In this document: piece by piece, positions 39,423 to 48,112 of the stretch
Layout: each line of letters opens with the position of its first letter
Numbering within the stretch: the first letter of the stretch is position 1
Assembly (NCBI RefSeq): GCF_001691415.1
Contig: NZ_LRRR01000004.1
Span: forward strand, 1 to 64,000
Length of the DNA: 64,000 bases
Direction of reading: 5' to 3'
Source of the DNA: Pararhodobacter sp. CCB-MM2
GTDB taxonomy: Bacteria > Pseudomonadota > Alphaproteobacteria > Rhodobacterales > Rhodobacteraceae
Notes under the pieces: model-generated
The model's input: the letters and a program-made list of their open reading frames with translations, nothing else
Told to the model about the DNA's origin: nothing
Databases searched by the model: none
Program-made: the position numbers and the translations under genes

Positions 39423-40745
39423 TCAGCGTCCCGTGTCGCCCTTGATCAGCTTCTTGCGCAGCCAGCCGGACAGCGCGTCCATGGCGATGACCATCAGCAC
39501 GATCAGGATGATGTAATAGGTGACCTTTTCCCAGTCCATCGTGGTCTGGATCGCCTGCGTCAGCAACAGACCGATGCCGCCACCAACGATGGCGCCGATG
39601 ATCGTGGCAGAGCGGGTGTTGCTCTCGAAGAGATACAGCACCTGGCTCAGGAGCACCGGCATGACCTGCGGGATCACCCCGAAGCGATACCGCTGCACCG
39701 AGGAGGCGCCGGTCGAGCGGATTCCTTCGATCTGCTTCTGATCGACATTCTCCAAGGCCTCGGAGAACATCTTGCCGAAGGAGCCGGTGTCCGTGGTCAG
39801 GATCGCCAGTGCACCGGTCATCGGGCCGGGGCCGAAGGCGCGCGACAGGATGATGGTGAAGATCAGCGCATCCACCCCGCGCACGAAGTCGAAAATCCGG
39901 CGCATCAGGAAACGCGCGGGCTTCGAGGGCGAGAAGTTCTTCGCCGCGACGAAGGCCAGCGGCAAGGAGATCACCGCCGCGCCGAAGGTGCCGAGGAAGG
40001 CCATCAGGATCGTCTCGCCCAGGGCCCAGACCACCACGCCGTGGCGCCAGATGTCATTGGTCCAGAAATCGTCGAGCGCCAGCAGCAGGTTCGGCACGGC
40101 GGGCTCGATGCGTGGGCCGCTGACGAAGGAGGCGAAGACCTCGCCCCAGCTCATGGCATGGAAGGGGCTGTCGAGGTCGAAGAAGAACAGCTCCCAGCCG
40201 GGGAAATAGCGGAAGACCTCGGTGCGCGAGCGGGTCATCGACAGGCGGCCGGCCTCGGTCGTGAGGCTGACCCGGCTGTTCGAGGCGTTGATCCACTCGG
40301 GCACGGTCTCGGTCGGCAGGCTCATCTCGATGCCGTCGCCCAGCGTCAGGACGATGTCACCGTAGCCCGGGTGGTGATAGGTCACCACGGGGCCATCATA
40401 GCTGACCGAATGGCCCATCGGCAGCGCGATCTCGGCCTGATCGCCATCGAGCTGCACCCAGTCCGGGCGCAGCTCTTCGGTGAAGACCATACGGCGCGAG
40501 CCTTCGATGGAAACCTCGGTCCCGCCCCGGCGGTTGTCGCGGGTGACATGGACCTTGTAGCTGATCGCGTCGCCCAGAAGGATGGCGGCGTTCTCGATCC
40601 GGGCGCGCTGGGCGAGGCCCGCGATGTCGAAGGCGACGGTGATATAGGCGAGGTATCCCAGCACCAGAAGAGGCAGGCCGAGGGCGCGCAGGCGCTTCCA
40701 GCGGAAGCGGTCCAGCATGGCGGTCTGAAGGGCGATATCGGCCAT
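39423..40745 (-). CDS. phnE: Phosphonate ABC transporter permease PhnE2 with large extra-membrane insert
   Basis: Protein of 440 residues, against about 260-290 for ordinary PhnE. After a first helix (about 18-40) comes an insert of roughly 170 residues rich in beta-type sequence (DAISYKVHVTRDNRRGG ... VVTYHHPGYGDIVLTLGDG), then four to five transmembrane helices and the permease loop EALENVDQKQIEGIRSTGAS. The insert should face the periplasm. It pairs with PhnE1, encoded one base upstream, as a heterodimeric permease. Confidence 0.92.
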   Translation of the reverse strand: MADIALQTAMLDRFRWKRLRALGLPLLVLGYLAYITVAFDIAGLAQRARIENAAILLGDAISYKVHVTRDNRRGGTEVSIEGSRRMVFTEELRPDWVQLDGDQAEIALPMGHSVSYDGPVVTYHHPGYGDIVLTLGDGIEMSLPTETVPEWINASNSRVSLTTEAGRLSMTRSRTEVFRYFPGWELFFFDLDSPFHAMSWGEVFASFVSGPRIEPAVPNLLLALDDFWTNDIWRHGVVVWALGETILMAFLGTFGAAVISLPLAFVAAKNFSPSKPARFLMRRIFDFVRGVDALIFTIILSRAFGPGPMTGALAILTTDTGSFGKMFSEALENVDQKQIEGIRSTGASSVQRYRFGVIPQVMPVLLSQVLYLFESNTRSATIIGAIVGGGIGLLLTQAIQTTMDWEKVTYYIILIVLMVIAMDALSGWLRKKLIKGDTGR

Positions 40746-40746
40746 G

Positions 40747-41607
40747 TCAGCCTCCGTTGACCAGCCGGTTGCGCACCAGGCTGGAGAGTTGGTCGAAGAC
40801 GACGATGGTGACGAAGAGCACGATGAAGATCGCCGCGGCCTCGTCGAACTTGCCCTGGCCGAAGGTCATGGCGTTCTTCAGCTCGTAGCCGATGCCGCCC
40901 GCGCCGACGAAGCCGAGGATCGCCGAAGCACGGATGTTGATCTCGAAGCGCAGAAGCGCGTAGCTGAAATAGTTGGGCGCGACCTGCGGGATGACACCCA
41001 AAGCCATACGCTGACCCCAGCGCGCGCCGACCGAGGACAAGCCCTCCAAGGGCTTCAGGTCGACGTTCTCGTTCACTTCCGAGAACAGCTTGCCCATCGC
41101 GCCGGCCGTATGGAGCGCGATGGCGATGGCGGCGGGGACGGGACCCGCGCCCAAGACGAAGATCAGGACCAGCGCGATGACGATCTCAGGGACCGCGCGC
41201 AGGATGTCGGACACACGGCGGAAGACGCCGATCAGCCGCGGCCAGGGCGCGAGGCCCCGCGTGGCCAGCAATGCGAGGAAGCCGCCCATCAGCGTGCCCA
41301 GCAGGGTCGAGACGGCGGCGATGTTGAGCGTTTCCACCAGCGCCGGCAGCACGTCGATCATATGGCCGGGCAGGTTCTGTGCCTTCTCCACGGCCTCGGA
41401 GATCATCGCGGCGGGGAAGTCGAAGATGCGGTGCAGCCCCGCGAGGAAATCGCCTGCGTTGCGCTCCTCGGCGACGCGGAAGCCGGTCGCGAAAAGGACG
41501 ATGAACAGCAGCAGGAACAGGCCGGAATAGATCCGGCGACGCCGGGTCAGCGCGAGATAGGACGCGCGCAGCTCGGCTCCGTTGTCGGGGGCGGCGGAAA
41601 GGGTCAT
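40747..41607 (-). CDS. phnE: Phosphonate ABC transporter permease PhnE1
   Basis: Protein of 286 residues with about six transmembrane helices. The inner-membrane permease loop SEVNENVDLKPLEGLSSVGARW matches the EAA-type motif of PhnE and contacts PhnC. The first helix follows a short charged N-terminus. It lies 65 bp after phnD, with an intercistronic hairpin between, and one base before phnE2. Confidence 0.93.
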   Translation of the reverse strand: MTLSAAPDNGAELRASYLALTRRRRIYSGLFLLLFIVLFATGFRVAEERNAGDFLAGLHRIFDFPAAMISEAVEKAQNLPGHMIDVLPALVETLNIAAVSTLLGTLMGGFLALLATRGLAPWPRLIGVFRRVSDILRAVPEIVIALVLIFVLGAGPVPAAIAIALHTAGAMGKLFSEVNENVDLKPLEGLSSVGARWGQRMALGVIPQVAPNYFSYALLRFEINIRASAILGFVGAGGIGYELKNAMTFGQGKFDEAAAIFIVLFVTIVVFDQLSSLVRNRLVNGG

Positions 41608-41625
41608 GGGGGGATCCGGATAGGC

Positions 41626-41655
41626 GCCGGGCCCCGCACAATGGCGGGGCCCGGC
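41626..41655. promoter_or_regulatory. Intercistronic hairpin between phnD and phnE1
   Basis: Perfect 12-bp stem GCCGGGCCCCGC / GCGGGGCCCGGC (41626-41637 and 41644-41655) with a 6-base loop and no T tract on the minus strand. Such stems after binding-protein genes stabilise the upstream message and lower expression of the permease genes; that role is inferred. Confidence 0.65.
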
Positions 41656-41672
41656 AAGAAAGGGGGTGAGGA

Positions 41673-42575
41673 TCAGTTCGACTGGGCCTGACGCACTTCG
41701 ATGATGGTCTGGTAGGCGTCGTGGGTGATCGGGGCGAAGCCCGCGGTCTCACCGGCCGCCACGCCGTAGAGGCAGTCGGCGTCGGTGTCACCGAGGTTGG
41801 CCAGCAGCTCGGTCACGGTGGTGCGGACGTCTTCCGGCAGCGCGGTGCGCAGAACGAACGGGCCTTCCGGGATCGGGTTCGAGCGCCAGATTTCGACCAG
41901 ATCGTTCATGTCGACGAGGCCCGCATCGGCAGCACGGCGCAGCGCGCCCGAGTTGTAGCCGTCTTCCCACTCGCCCAGGCCATCGGCCCAGGTCACGCCG
42001 GCATCGACCGAACCGTTCGACACGGCGATGATGGTCTGCTCGTGCCCGCCGGTGAAGACGACCTCACCGAAGAAATCGCCCGAGTCCATCGAGTGGCCGG
42101 TGACGCGCGGGATTTCGATCGACGGGATCAGGTAGCCCGAGGTCGAGTTGGGATCGCCGAAGCCGAAGCGGCGGCCTTCGAGGTCGGTCAGCGAGGTGAT
42201 GCCGCTGTCTTCACGGGCAAAACCGATCGAGAAATACGAGAACGAGCCGTCGAGGTTGGTCTTCACCAGCACCGGGGTGACGGCGTTGTTGTCGGCCAGA
42301 TAGGTCGCGGCATAGCCCGAGGCACCGAGCCAGGCGGCGTCCAGCGTACCACCCAGCAGGCCCTGGATCACGCCGTTGTAGTCGGCCGGGGTGAACAGGC
42401 GGGTGGGAACGCCGAGGGCTTCTTCGACGTATTCGCGGAAGCATTCGTTGTTGGCCAGACGGTCTTGGGCGTTTTCACCGCCGAGGATGCCGATGTTGAA
42501 CTCGGCGATTTCCTGGGCTTGGGCCACGCCAGCGAGCGCGGTGGTGACAGCAAGGGCGGCAGCAAGGGTCTTCAT
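41673..42575 (-). CDS. phnD: Phosphonate-binding periplasmic protein
   Basis: Protein of 300 residues with a signal peptide (MKTLAAALAVTTALAGVAQA). Substrate-binding-protein blocks of the PhnD family are visible: FNIGILGGENAQDRL, VIQGLLGGTLDAAWLG, FGFGDPNSTSGYLIPSIEI and FTGGHEQTIIAVSNGSVDAG. It delivers phosphonates to PhnE1/E2. It is 39 bp downstream of phnC. Confidence 0.96.
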   Translation of the reverse strand: MKTLAAALAVTTALAGVAQAQEIAEFNIGILGGENAQDRLANNECFREYVEEALGVPTRLFTPADYNGVIQGLLGGTLDAAWLGASGYAATYLADNNAVTPVLVKTNLDGSFSYFSIGFAREDSGITSLTDLEGRRFGFGDPNSTSGYLIPSIEIPRVTGHSMDSGDFFGEVVFTGGHEQTIIAVSNGSVDAGVTWADGLGEWEDGYNSGALRRAADAGLVDMNDLVEIWRSNPIPEGPFVLRTALPEDVRTTVTELLANLGDTDADCLYGVAAGETAGFAPITHDAYQTIIEVRQAQSN

Positions 42576-42614
42576 CGGATTTCTCTCCGTTGCGATGAAA
42601 GGGTCTTGAAGGGG

Positions 42615-43481
42615 TCAGAGCAGCGAGGCCGCGATGGCCGCCGCGCGGGGACGGCTGGCAATCGGCAGGGGCTCGTGCGTGATGTGGGGCGGCGTGACCG
42701 GCAGGTCGGCGCCGATTTCCGTCGAAGTGGCGGATTCGTTGAAGCTGTCATCGGCGCCATAGATCTCGCGCGCGGCCTCGGTGGTCAGCTCGGCGGGCGT
42801 GCCGTCGAACACCAGCTTGCCGTCGCGCAGACCGATCACCCGGTCGCAATAGCGCCGCGCCGTATCCAGCGTGTGCAGGTTGGCGATGACCATGCGGCCA
42901 TCCTCGGTGTTGATGCGCTTCAGGGTATCCATCACCAGCTGCGCGTTCATCGGGTCGAGGGACGCGATGGGCTCGTCGGCGAGGATGATCTTCGGGTCCT
43001 GCATCAGGGCGCGGGCGATGGCGACGCGCTGCTGCTGGCCGCCTGAGAGGGCTTCGGCGCGTTTCGGTGCCTGCTCGGCGATGCCGAGGCGGTCGAGGAT
43101 ATCCAGCGCCTGCAGGATGTCCTCGCGGCTCCAGAGGTTGAAGATCGAGGCGAAGGTCGAGCGCGCGTTCAGCTTGCCATGCATGACGTTCGAGGCGACA
43201 TCCATGCGCGGCACGAGGTTGAACTGCTGGAAGATCATCGCGCATTGGCTCTGCCACGCGCGGGCCTCGGCGCCCTTCAGCGACAGGATGTCTTTGCCAT
43301 CGACCAGGATCTCGCCCTCGGTGGCATCGGTCAGGCGGTTCATCATGCGCAGGAAGGTCGATTTCCCGGCGCCGGACCGGCCGATGATGCCGACGAATTG
43401 CGGCTGGTCGATTGTGAAGCTGACGGAATCGACGGCTTTGCGTTGACCAAACACACGCGAGACATTGCGGACTTCGAGCAC
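42615..43481 (-). CDS. phnC: Phosphonate ABC transporter ATPase
   Basis: Protein of 288 residues from a GTG at 43481 ([17 protein letters not shown]), preceded by GGGGG at suitable spacing. An ATG at 43577 would add 32 Lys/Gly/Pro-rich residues unlike the family. Walker [10 protein letters not shown], signature [14 protein letters not shown] and Walker [13 protein letters not shown] are intact. It energises PhnE1/E2. A C-terminal extension of about 40 residues past the usual end is typical of alphaproteobacterial PhnC. First gene of the importer operon. Confidence 0.94.
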   Translation of the reverse strand: MLEVRNVSRVFGQRKAVDSVSFTIDQPQFVGIIGRSGAGKSTFLRMMNRLTDATEGEILVDGKDILSLKGAEARAWQSQCAMIFQQFNLVPRMDVASNVMHGKLNARSTFASIFNLWSREDILQALDILDRLGIAEQAPKRAEALSGGQQQRVAIARALMQDPKIILADEPIASLDPMNAQLVMDTLKRINTEDGRMVIANLHTLDTARRYCDRVIGLRDGKLVFDGTPAELTTEAAREIYGADDSFNESATSTEIGADLPVTPPHITHEPLPIASRPRAAAIAASLL

Positions 43482-43780
43482 GAGGCGCCCCCTTTTTGCG
43501 ACGCCGCCTTTTGGCGCCGGGGGTGTAACAGCGACGTGTCCCGATGGAGTCACTTTTGTAAAAAACGTCTCCTTCACGTTGCCCTCGGTCCTGTCGGCGC
43601 CATCTGCTATGATCCTGCTGTCACTTGGCGCTAGAACGGGCAGTTCGCGGGCTTGTGCCGCGCTTCGCTGCTGCGCAGAAAAAGTGACACGTGGGGCCGA
43701 TATTTTTCGACGGATTGCTTGATCCCCTGCGTGGAGAAAGCGACGTCCTTTTTTGAAGACCTGACCGATCGGAGTTCACC
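43482..43780. other. 299-bp divergent promoter region, phnC and efflux genes
   Basis: No gene seen. It must carry promoters for phnC (leftward) and the efflux adaptor (rightward). A rightward pair of 11-base phased sites, CTATGATCCTG and CTGTCACTTGG (43607-43628), resembles a PHO box but points toward the efflux genes rather than phnC. AT-rich patches at 43553-43566 and 43692-43708 could be promoter elements. Confidence 0.4.
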
Positions 43781-44998
43781 ATGCGGTTCGCCCGCGGGTT
43801 CAAACCCTTCCTCGCGGCGCCCGGCGCGCTGCTTCTCGCCTTTTCCGTTCCTGCTTTTGCGCAATTCGGTGGCATGGCCGCAGGCCCGACGACCGTGGGT
43901 GTCGTGACCTTGGAAAACGCGGATGTGCCTGTGACGACCACGATCCCCGGTCGCGCCGTGGCCTACGAATCAGTGGATATCCGCCCGCGCGTCGGTGGTA
44001 CGATCTCCGAGATCGTCTACCAGCCGGGCCGCCGGATCGAGGCCGGCGACGTGCTGTTCCGCATCGAGAGCGAGACCTACGAGGCTGACGTGGCCGCCGC
44101 CCGCGCCTCGGTCGCGCTGGCGGAAGCGGCGGCGGCAGCGGCGCAGGCGACCGTCACCCGCTACGAGGCGCTGGAAGGCACCGGCGTCACCACCGAGACG
44201 CTGGAGAGCGCGCGGGTCTCGGCCCTGCAAAGTGCCGCTGACCGGTCCTCGGCCCGGGCCACGCTGCAATCGGCCGAGCTGGACCTGCAACGCACGCAGA
44301 TCACCAGCCCGATCTCGGGCTATGCCACGGTGCCGACGGTGTCAGTGGGGGCCTTGGTCACGGCGAACCAGACGGATGCGCTGGCCTCGGTCACGCGGCT
44401 CGATCCGATCTATGTCGATATCGAGGAATCCTCGCGCCGGATCGGCGAGATGCGCGCCCGCATCGACGCCGGCGCCGTGCAACCCGGCGAGCGTCTGGGC
44501 CTCAGCCTGACGCTGGAAACCGGCGAGACCTATCCGACCGAGGGCGAGATGGTCTCGCCCGGCGCCTCGGTCTCGACGAGCACGGGCACCGCGACCTTCC
44601 GCATCCGTTTCGATAATCCCGAGCGCCGGATCATGCCGGGCCAGTTCCTGCGCGTGGATGTGACGCTGGGGACGATGCAGGCCGTGCTGGTGCCTCAGAT
44701 GGCCACCTCGCGTGACAGCTCGGGGCAGCTGACGGCCTTTGTCGTGGCAGATGGCGTGGCGGAACAGCGCGTGTTAACCGAAGAGGGCAGCTATCAGAAC
44801 GCCTGGGCCGTGACCGAAGGGGTTGTGGCGGGCGAGACGCTGATCGTCGACGGTTTGCAGAACCTGCGCGCGGGGGCCGAGGTGGCGCCCGTTGAGGTGG
44901 TGATCGCCGACAACGGCGTGGTCACCCGCGCGGATGGGGCCTCCGAGGCCTTCGGGCAGCAAGCCGCCCCGGTTGACGCTCCGGCATCGGGGAACTGA
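43781..44998 (+). CDS. RND efflux periplasmic adaptor (MexA/AcrA family)
   Basis: Protein of 405 residues with a signal peptide ending PAFAQ. It has the adaptor order: beta-barrel/lipoyl half VDIRPRVGGTISEIVYQPGRRIEAGDVLF (about 64-92), a helical hairpin rich in Ala and Glu (about 95-160), the second lipoyl half DLQRTQITSPISGYATVPTVSVGALV, and a membrane-proximal domain with RIMPGQFLRVDVTLG. It links the RND pump to the outer-membrane factor. Three bases separate it from the pump gene. No cysteine lipobox, so soluble. Confidence 0.94.
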   Translation: MRFARGFKPFLAAPGALLLAFSVPAFAQFGGMAAGPTTVGVVTLENADVPVTTTIPGRAVAYESVDIRPRVGGTISEIVYQPGRRIEAGDVLFRIESETYEADVAAARASVALAEAAAAAAQATVTRYEALEGTGVTTETLESARVSALQSAADRSSARATLQSAELDLQRTQITSPISGYATVPTVSVGALVTANQTDALASVTRLDPIYVDIEESSRRIGEMRARIDAGAVQPGERLGLSLTLETGETYPTEGEMVSPGASVSTSTGTATFRIRFDNPERRIMPGQFLRVDVTLGTMQAVLVPQMATSRDSSGQLTAFVVADGVAEQRVLTEEGSYQNAWAVTEGVVAGETLIVDGLQNLRAGAEVAPVEVVIADNGVVTRADGASEAFGQQAAPVDAPASGN

Positions 44999-45001
44999 CG
45001 C

Positions 45002-48000
45002 ATGGGACGCTATTTCATCGCGCGGCCCGTGTTCGCCTCGGTGCTCGCGCTTCTGGTCATGTTGGCGGGGGCTTGGTCGCTGACCTCGCTGCCGGTTTCG
45101 CAATATCCTGATATCGCGCCGACGACCGTCCGAGTTTCGGCCAGCTACAGCGGTGCCACGGCGGAAGCGGTGCAGAACTCGGTCACGCGTGTCTTGGAAG
45201 ACGCCATGACCGGGCTCGACGGCTTCCTCTATATGACCGGCTCGTCGCGGCAGGGTTCGGCTTCGCTGTCCTTGGTCTTCGACGATAGCGTCGAGCCGAC
45301 GGATGCGCAGAACGATGTGCAGTCACGGGTCAGCCAAGTGCAGCGGCAATTGCCGGCGGCGGTGCAAAGCTCGGGCGTGACCGTCTCGCGCTCGACCTCG
45401 TCGATCCTGATGGTTGTCGCCTTGGTCGACACCACCGGCGAGCGGTCGACGGTCGAACTCGGGGACCTCGTGTCCGAGGTGGTCGAGGGCCCGATCCAGC
45501 GCACCGACGGGGTGGGGGGCATCTCCAGCTTCTCGTCCGGCTATGCGATGCGCATCTGGCTCGATCCCCTGTCGCTCGCCCGCTATGGCCTCACGCCGTC
45601 TGACGTAACCTCGGCGGTCGAGGCGCAGAACACCACGGTGTCGGTCGGCTCGCTCGGCGATCTGCCCACGACAGAGGGCCAGCAATTCACCGCCACCATC
45701 ACCGCGCAAAGTCAGCTCACCAGCGTCGAGCAATTCGAGCGCATCCTGCTGCTGACCAATGAGGACGGTGGCACGGTGCGGCTGGGCGATGTCGCCCGCG
45801 TCGAGATCGGCATGGAAAGCTATTCCGGCGGCTCGCGTTTCAACGGCCTGCCGGCCGCGGGCTTCGGCGTGAACCTCGAGACCGGGGCGAACGCGGTCGA
45901 TACCGCCGCCGCCGTGCGCGCGACGATGGAGCAGATCCTTCCCGCGCTGCCCGAGGGCGTCGAGTTCCGCATCGCCAACGACACCTCGCCCTTCGTCGAG
46001 CTGTCGATCGAACAGGTCTATCACACGCTGATCGAGGCCGTGGTGCTGGTGTTCCTCGTCCTCGTCGTCTTCCTGCAGAGTTGGCGCGCGACGCTGGTGC
46101 CGCTGGTCGCGGTGCCGGTCGTGCTGCTGGGCACCTTCGCCGCGCTGCAGGTCACGGGCTTCACCATCAACACGCTGACCATGTTCGCCATGGTGCTGGC
46201 CGTGGGGCTTCTGGTCGATGACGCCATCGTTGTGGTGGAGAACGTCGAACGCTTGATGGAGGAGGAAAAGCTGTCCGCACTTGAGGCGACCAAGGTCAGC
46301 ATGGGTCAGATCAGCTCGGCGCTGGTGGGCATCAACGTGGTGCTGGCCGCGGTGTTCCTGCCGATGGCCTTCTTCGGCGGCTCGACCGGGGTGATCTACC
46401 GGCAATTCTCCATCACCATGGTCGCGGCGATGACGCTGTCGCTGTTCGTGGCTTTGGTCGTCTCGCCGCCGATGTCGGCGCGCCTGCTGCGCCCGAAACC
46501 CGAGAACGGCGGCATCGCGCCCGCGCGCTGGTTCAACCGGGGCATGGACGCCTTCCAGAACGGCTATGCCGGCGGGGTGAAGGCCTCGCTCAAGGCGCCG
46601 ATCCTGATGGTGGCCGTGCTGGCCGCCGTGCTGGGCGGCGCGTGGTGGGTCAATGAGCGCCTGACCTCCTCCTTCATCCCGACCGAGGATCAGGGCGTGC
46701 TCATGGTCATGGTCTCGCTCTCCGAAGGGGCCACGGCGCAGCAGACGCTCTCGGTCGTCGAGCGGGTCGAGGAGTACATGCTCACGGAGGAATCCGAGGC
46801 CGTCGACGCGACCTTCGCGGCGCTGGGCTGGGGCTTTGGCGGCAGCGGGCAGAACTCGGCCATGCTGTTTGTGCGCCTTAAGGATTTCGCGGTGCGCGAG
46901 GGGCAATCCGAGCTCTCCGCCAGCGCCGTCGCGCAGCGGGCGAACATGGCCTTCGGTACCAACCGCTCGGGCCGGATCATGGTCATGCAGCCCCCGGCGA
47001 TCATGGGGCTGGGCAATACCGGCGGCTTCTCGATGTATCTGGTGGACCAAGGCGGCAACGGTGTCGATGCGCTGATCGAGGCGGCAACGCAGCTGGAAAC
47101 CATCGCCGGACAGGATGCGCGCCTGACCAACGTCAACGCGCGCGGGACGGATGCCGATGTGGCGCTCAGGCTCAATATCGATCAGGAGAAGGCCGAAAGC
47201 TTCGGCATCTCGCTGTCCGGGGTGAACGCGATGCTCTCGGTGATCTTCTCGGGCGACGAGGTCAACGACTTCGTGCTGGGCAACTCGCTGCGCCCGGTGA
47301 TCGTGCAGGCCGATGCGCAGTACCGCATGCAGCCCGAGGATCTGCTGTCGTGGTACGCCGTCAACAACGCGGGCGAGATGGTGCCGTTTGCCTCCTTCAT
47401 GGACACAAGCTGGGAGCCCGTCGCCCCCTCGCTGCAACGCTACGGCGGCTCGGCGGCGGTGGAGCTGTCGGGCTCGGCCGGGGCGGGCGTCAGCTCGGGC
47501 GTGGCGATGGACGCGATGGAGGAATTGGCCGCGCAGATCCCCGGCGGCTATTCCGTCGCCTGGACCGGCATCTCGTATCAGGAACGCCAGTCAGGCGATC
47601 AGGCGCCGTTGCTTTATGCGATCTCGGCGCTGGTGATCTTCCTCGCTCTGGCCGCGCTCTATGAAAGCTGGGCGATCCCCTTCTCGGTGATGCTGGCGGT
47701 GCCGGTGGGCGTCTTGGGCGCGCTGGCGGCGGCCTATGTCTTCGGCCAGTCGAACGACGTGTATTTCAAGGTGGGGATGCTGACGACGATCGGTCTGGCC
47801 GCGCGCAACGCGATCCTGATCGTGGAATTCGCGGAAGACCTCAGGCGGCAGGGAAGAACCGTCACCGAAGCCGCGATCGAGGCCGCCCGCCTGCGTCTGC
47901 GGCCGATCCTGATGACGGCGCTGACCTTCATCCTCGGGGTGTTGCCGCTGGCGACAGCCTCGGGCGCGGGGGCGGTATCGCAGAACGCCATCGGCACCGG

Positions 48001-48112
48001 GGTGATCGGCGGAATGGTCGCCTCGACCTTCCTCGGCATCTTCATGGTGCCCGCGCTCTATGTTCTGATCCTGCGACTCCTCGGACAAGACAAGAAGAAG
48101 GCAGCCGAATGA
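45002..48112 (+). CDS. RND multidrug efflux pump (AcrB/MexB, HAE1 family)
   Basis: Protein of 1,036 residues with 12 predicted transmembrane helices and two large periplasmic loops. It begins RYFIARPVFASVLALLVMLAG and has the helix-4 block VLAVGLLVDDAIVVVENVER with the paired aspartates of the proton relay. The C-terminal half carries GLAARNAILIVEFAEDL and the RLRPILMTALTFILGVLPL motif. The family exports hydrophobic drugs, detergents and dyes by proton antiport. Overlaps the outer-membrane factor gene by four bases. Confidence 0.97.
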   Translation: MGRYFIARPVFASVLALLVMLAGAWSLTSLPVSQYPDIAPTTVRVSASYSGATAEAVQNSVTRVLEDAMTGLDGFLYMTGSSRQGSASLSLVFDDSVEPTDAQNDVQSRVSQVQRQLPAAVQSSGVTVSRSTSSILMVVALVDTTGERSTVELGDLVSEVVEGPIQRTDGVGGISSFSSGYAMRIWLDPLSLARYGLTPSDVTSAVEAQNTTVSVGSLGDLPTTEGQQFTATITAQSQLTSVEQFERILLLTNEDGGTVRLGDVARVEIGMESYSGGSRFNGLPAAGFGVNLETGANAVDTAAAVRATMEQILPALPEGVEFRIANDTSPFVELSIEQVYHTLIEAVVLVFLVLVVFLQSWRATLVPLVAVPVVLLGTFAALQVTGFTINTLTMFAMVLAVGLLVDDAIVVVENVERLMEEEKLSALEATKVSMGQISSALVGINVVLAAVFLPMAFFGGSTGVIYRQFSITMVAAMTLSLFVALVVSPPMSARLLRPKPENGGIAPARWFNRGMDAFQNGYAGGVKASLKAPILMVAVLAAVLGGAWWVNERLTSSFIPTEDQGVLMVMVSLSEGATAQQTLSVVERVEEYMLTEESEAVDATFAALGWGFGGSGQNSAMLFVRLKDFAVREGQSELSASAVAQRANMAFGTNRSGRIMVMQPPAIMGLGNTGGFSMYLVDQGGNGVDALIEAATQLETIAGQDARLTNVNARGTDADVALRLNIDQEKAESFGISLSGVNAMLSVIFSGDEVNDFVLGNSLRPVIVQADAQYRMQPEDLLSWYAVNNAGEMVPFASFMDTSWEPVAPSLQRYGGSAAVELSGSAGAGVSSGVAMDAMEELAAQIPGGYSVAWTGISYQERQSGDQAPLLYAISALVIFLALAALYESWAIPFSVMLAVPVGVLGALAAAYVFGQSNDVYFKVGMLTTIGLAARNAILIVEFAEDLRRQGRTVTEAAIEAARLRLRPILMTALTFILGVLPLATASGAGAVSQNAIGTGVIGGMVASTFLGIFMVPALYVLILRLLGQDKKKAAE

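Noticed and set aside
43607..43628. PHO-like pair CTATGATCCTG / CTGTCACTTGG as a promoter element of phnC
   Set aside because: The orientation is toward the efflux genes, not phnC, and only two imperfect units are present; kept only as a weak note.
45323..47437. Minus-strand open frame of 704 codons opposite the RND pump
   Set aside because: Antisense shadow of a full-length pump gene; no ribosome-binding site or family resemblance.
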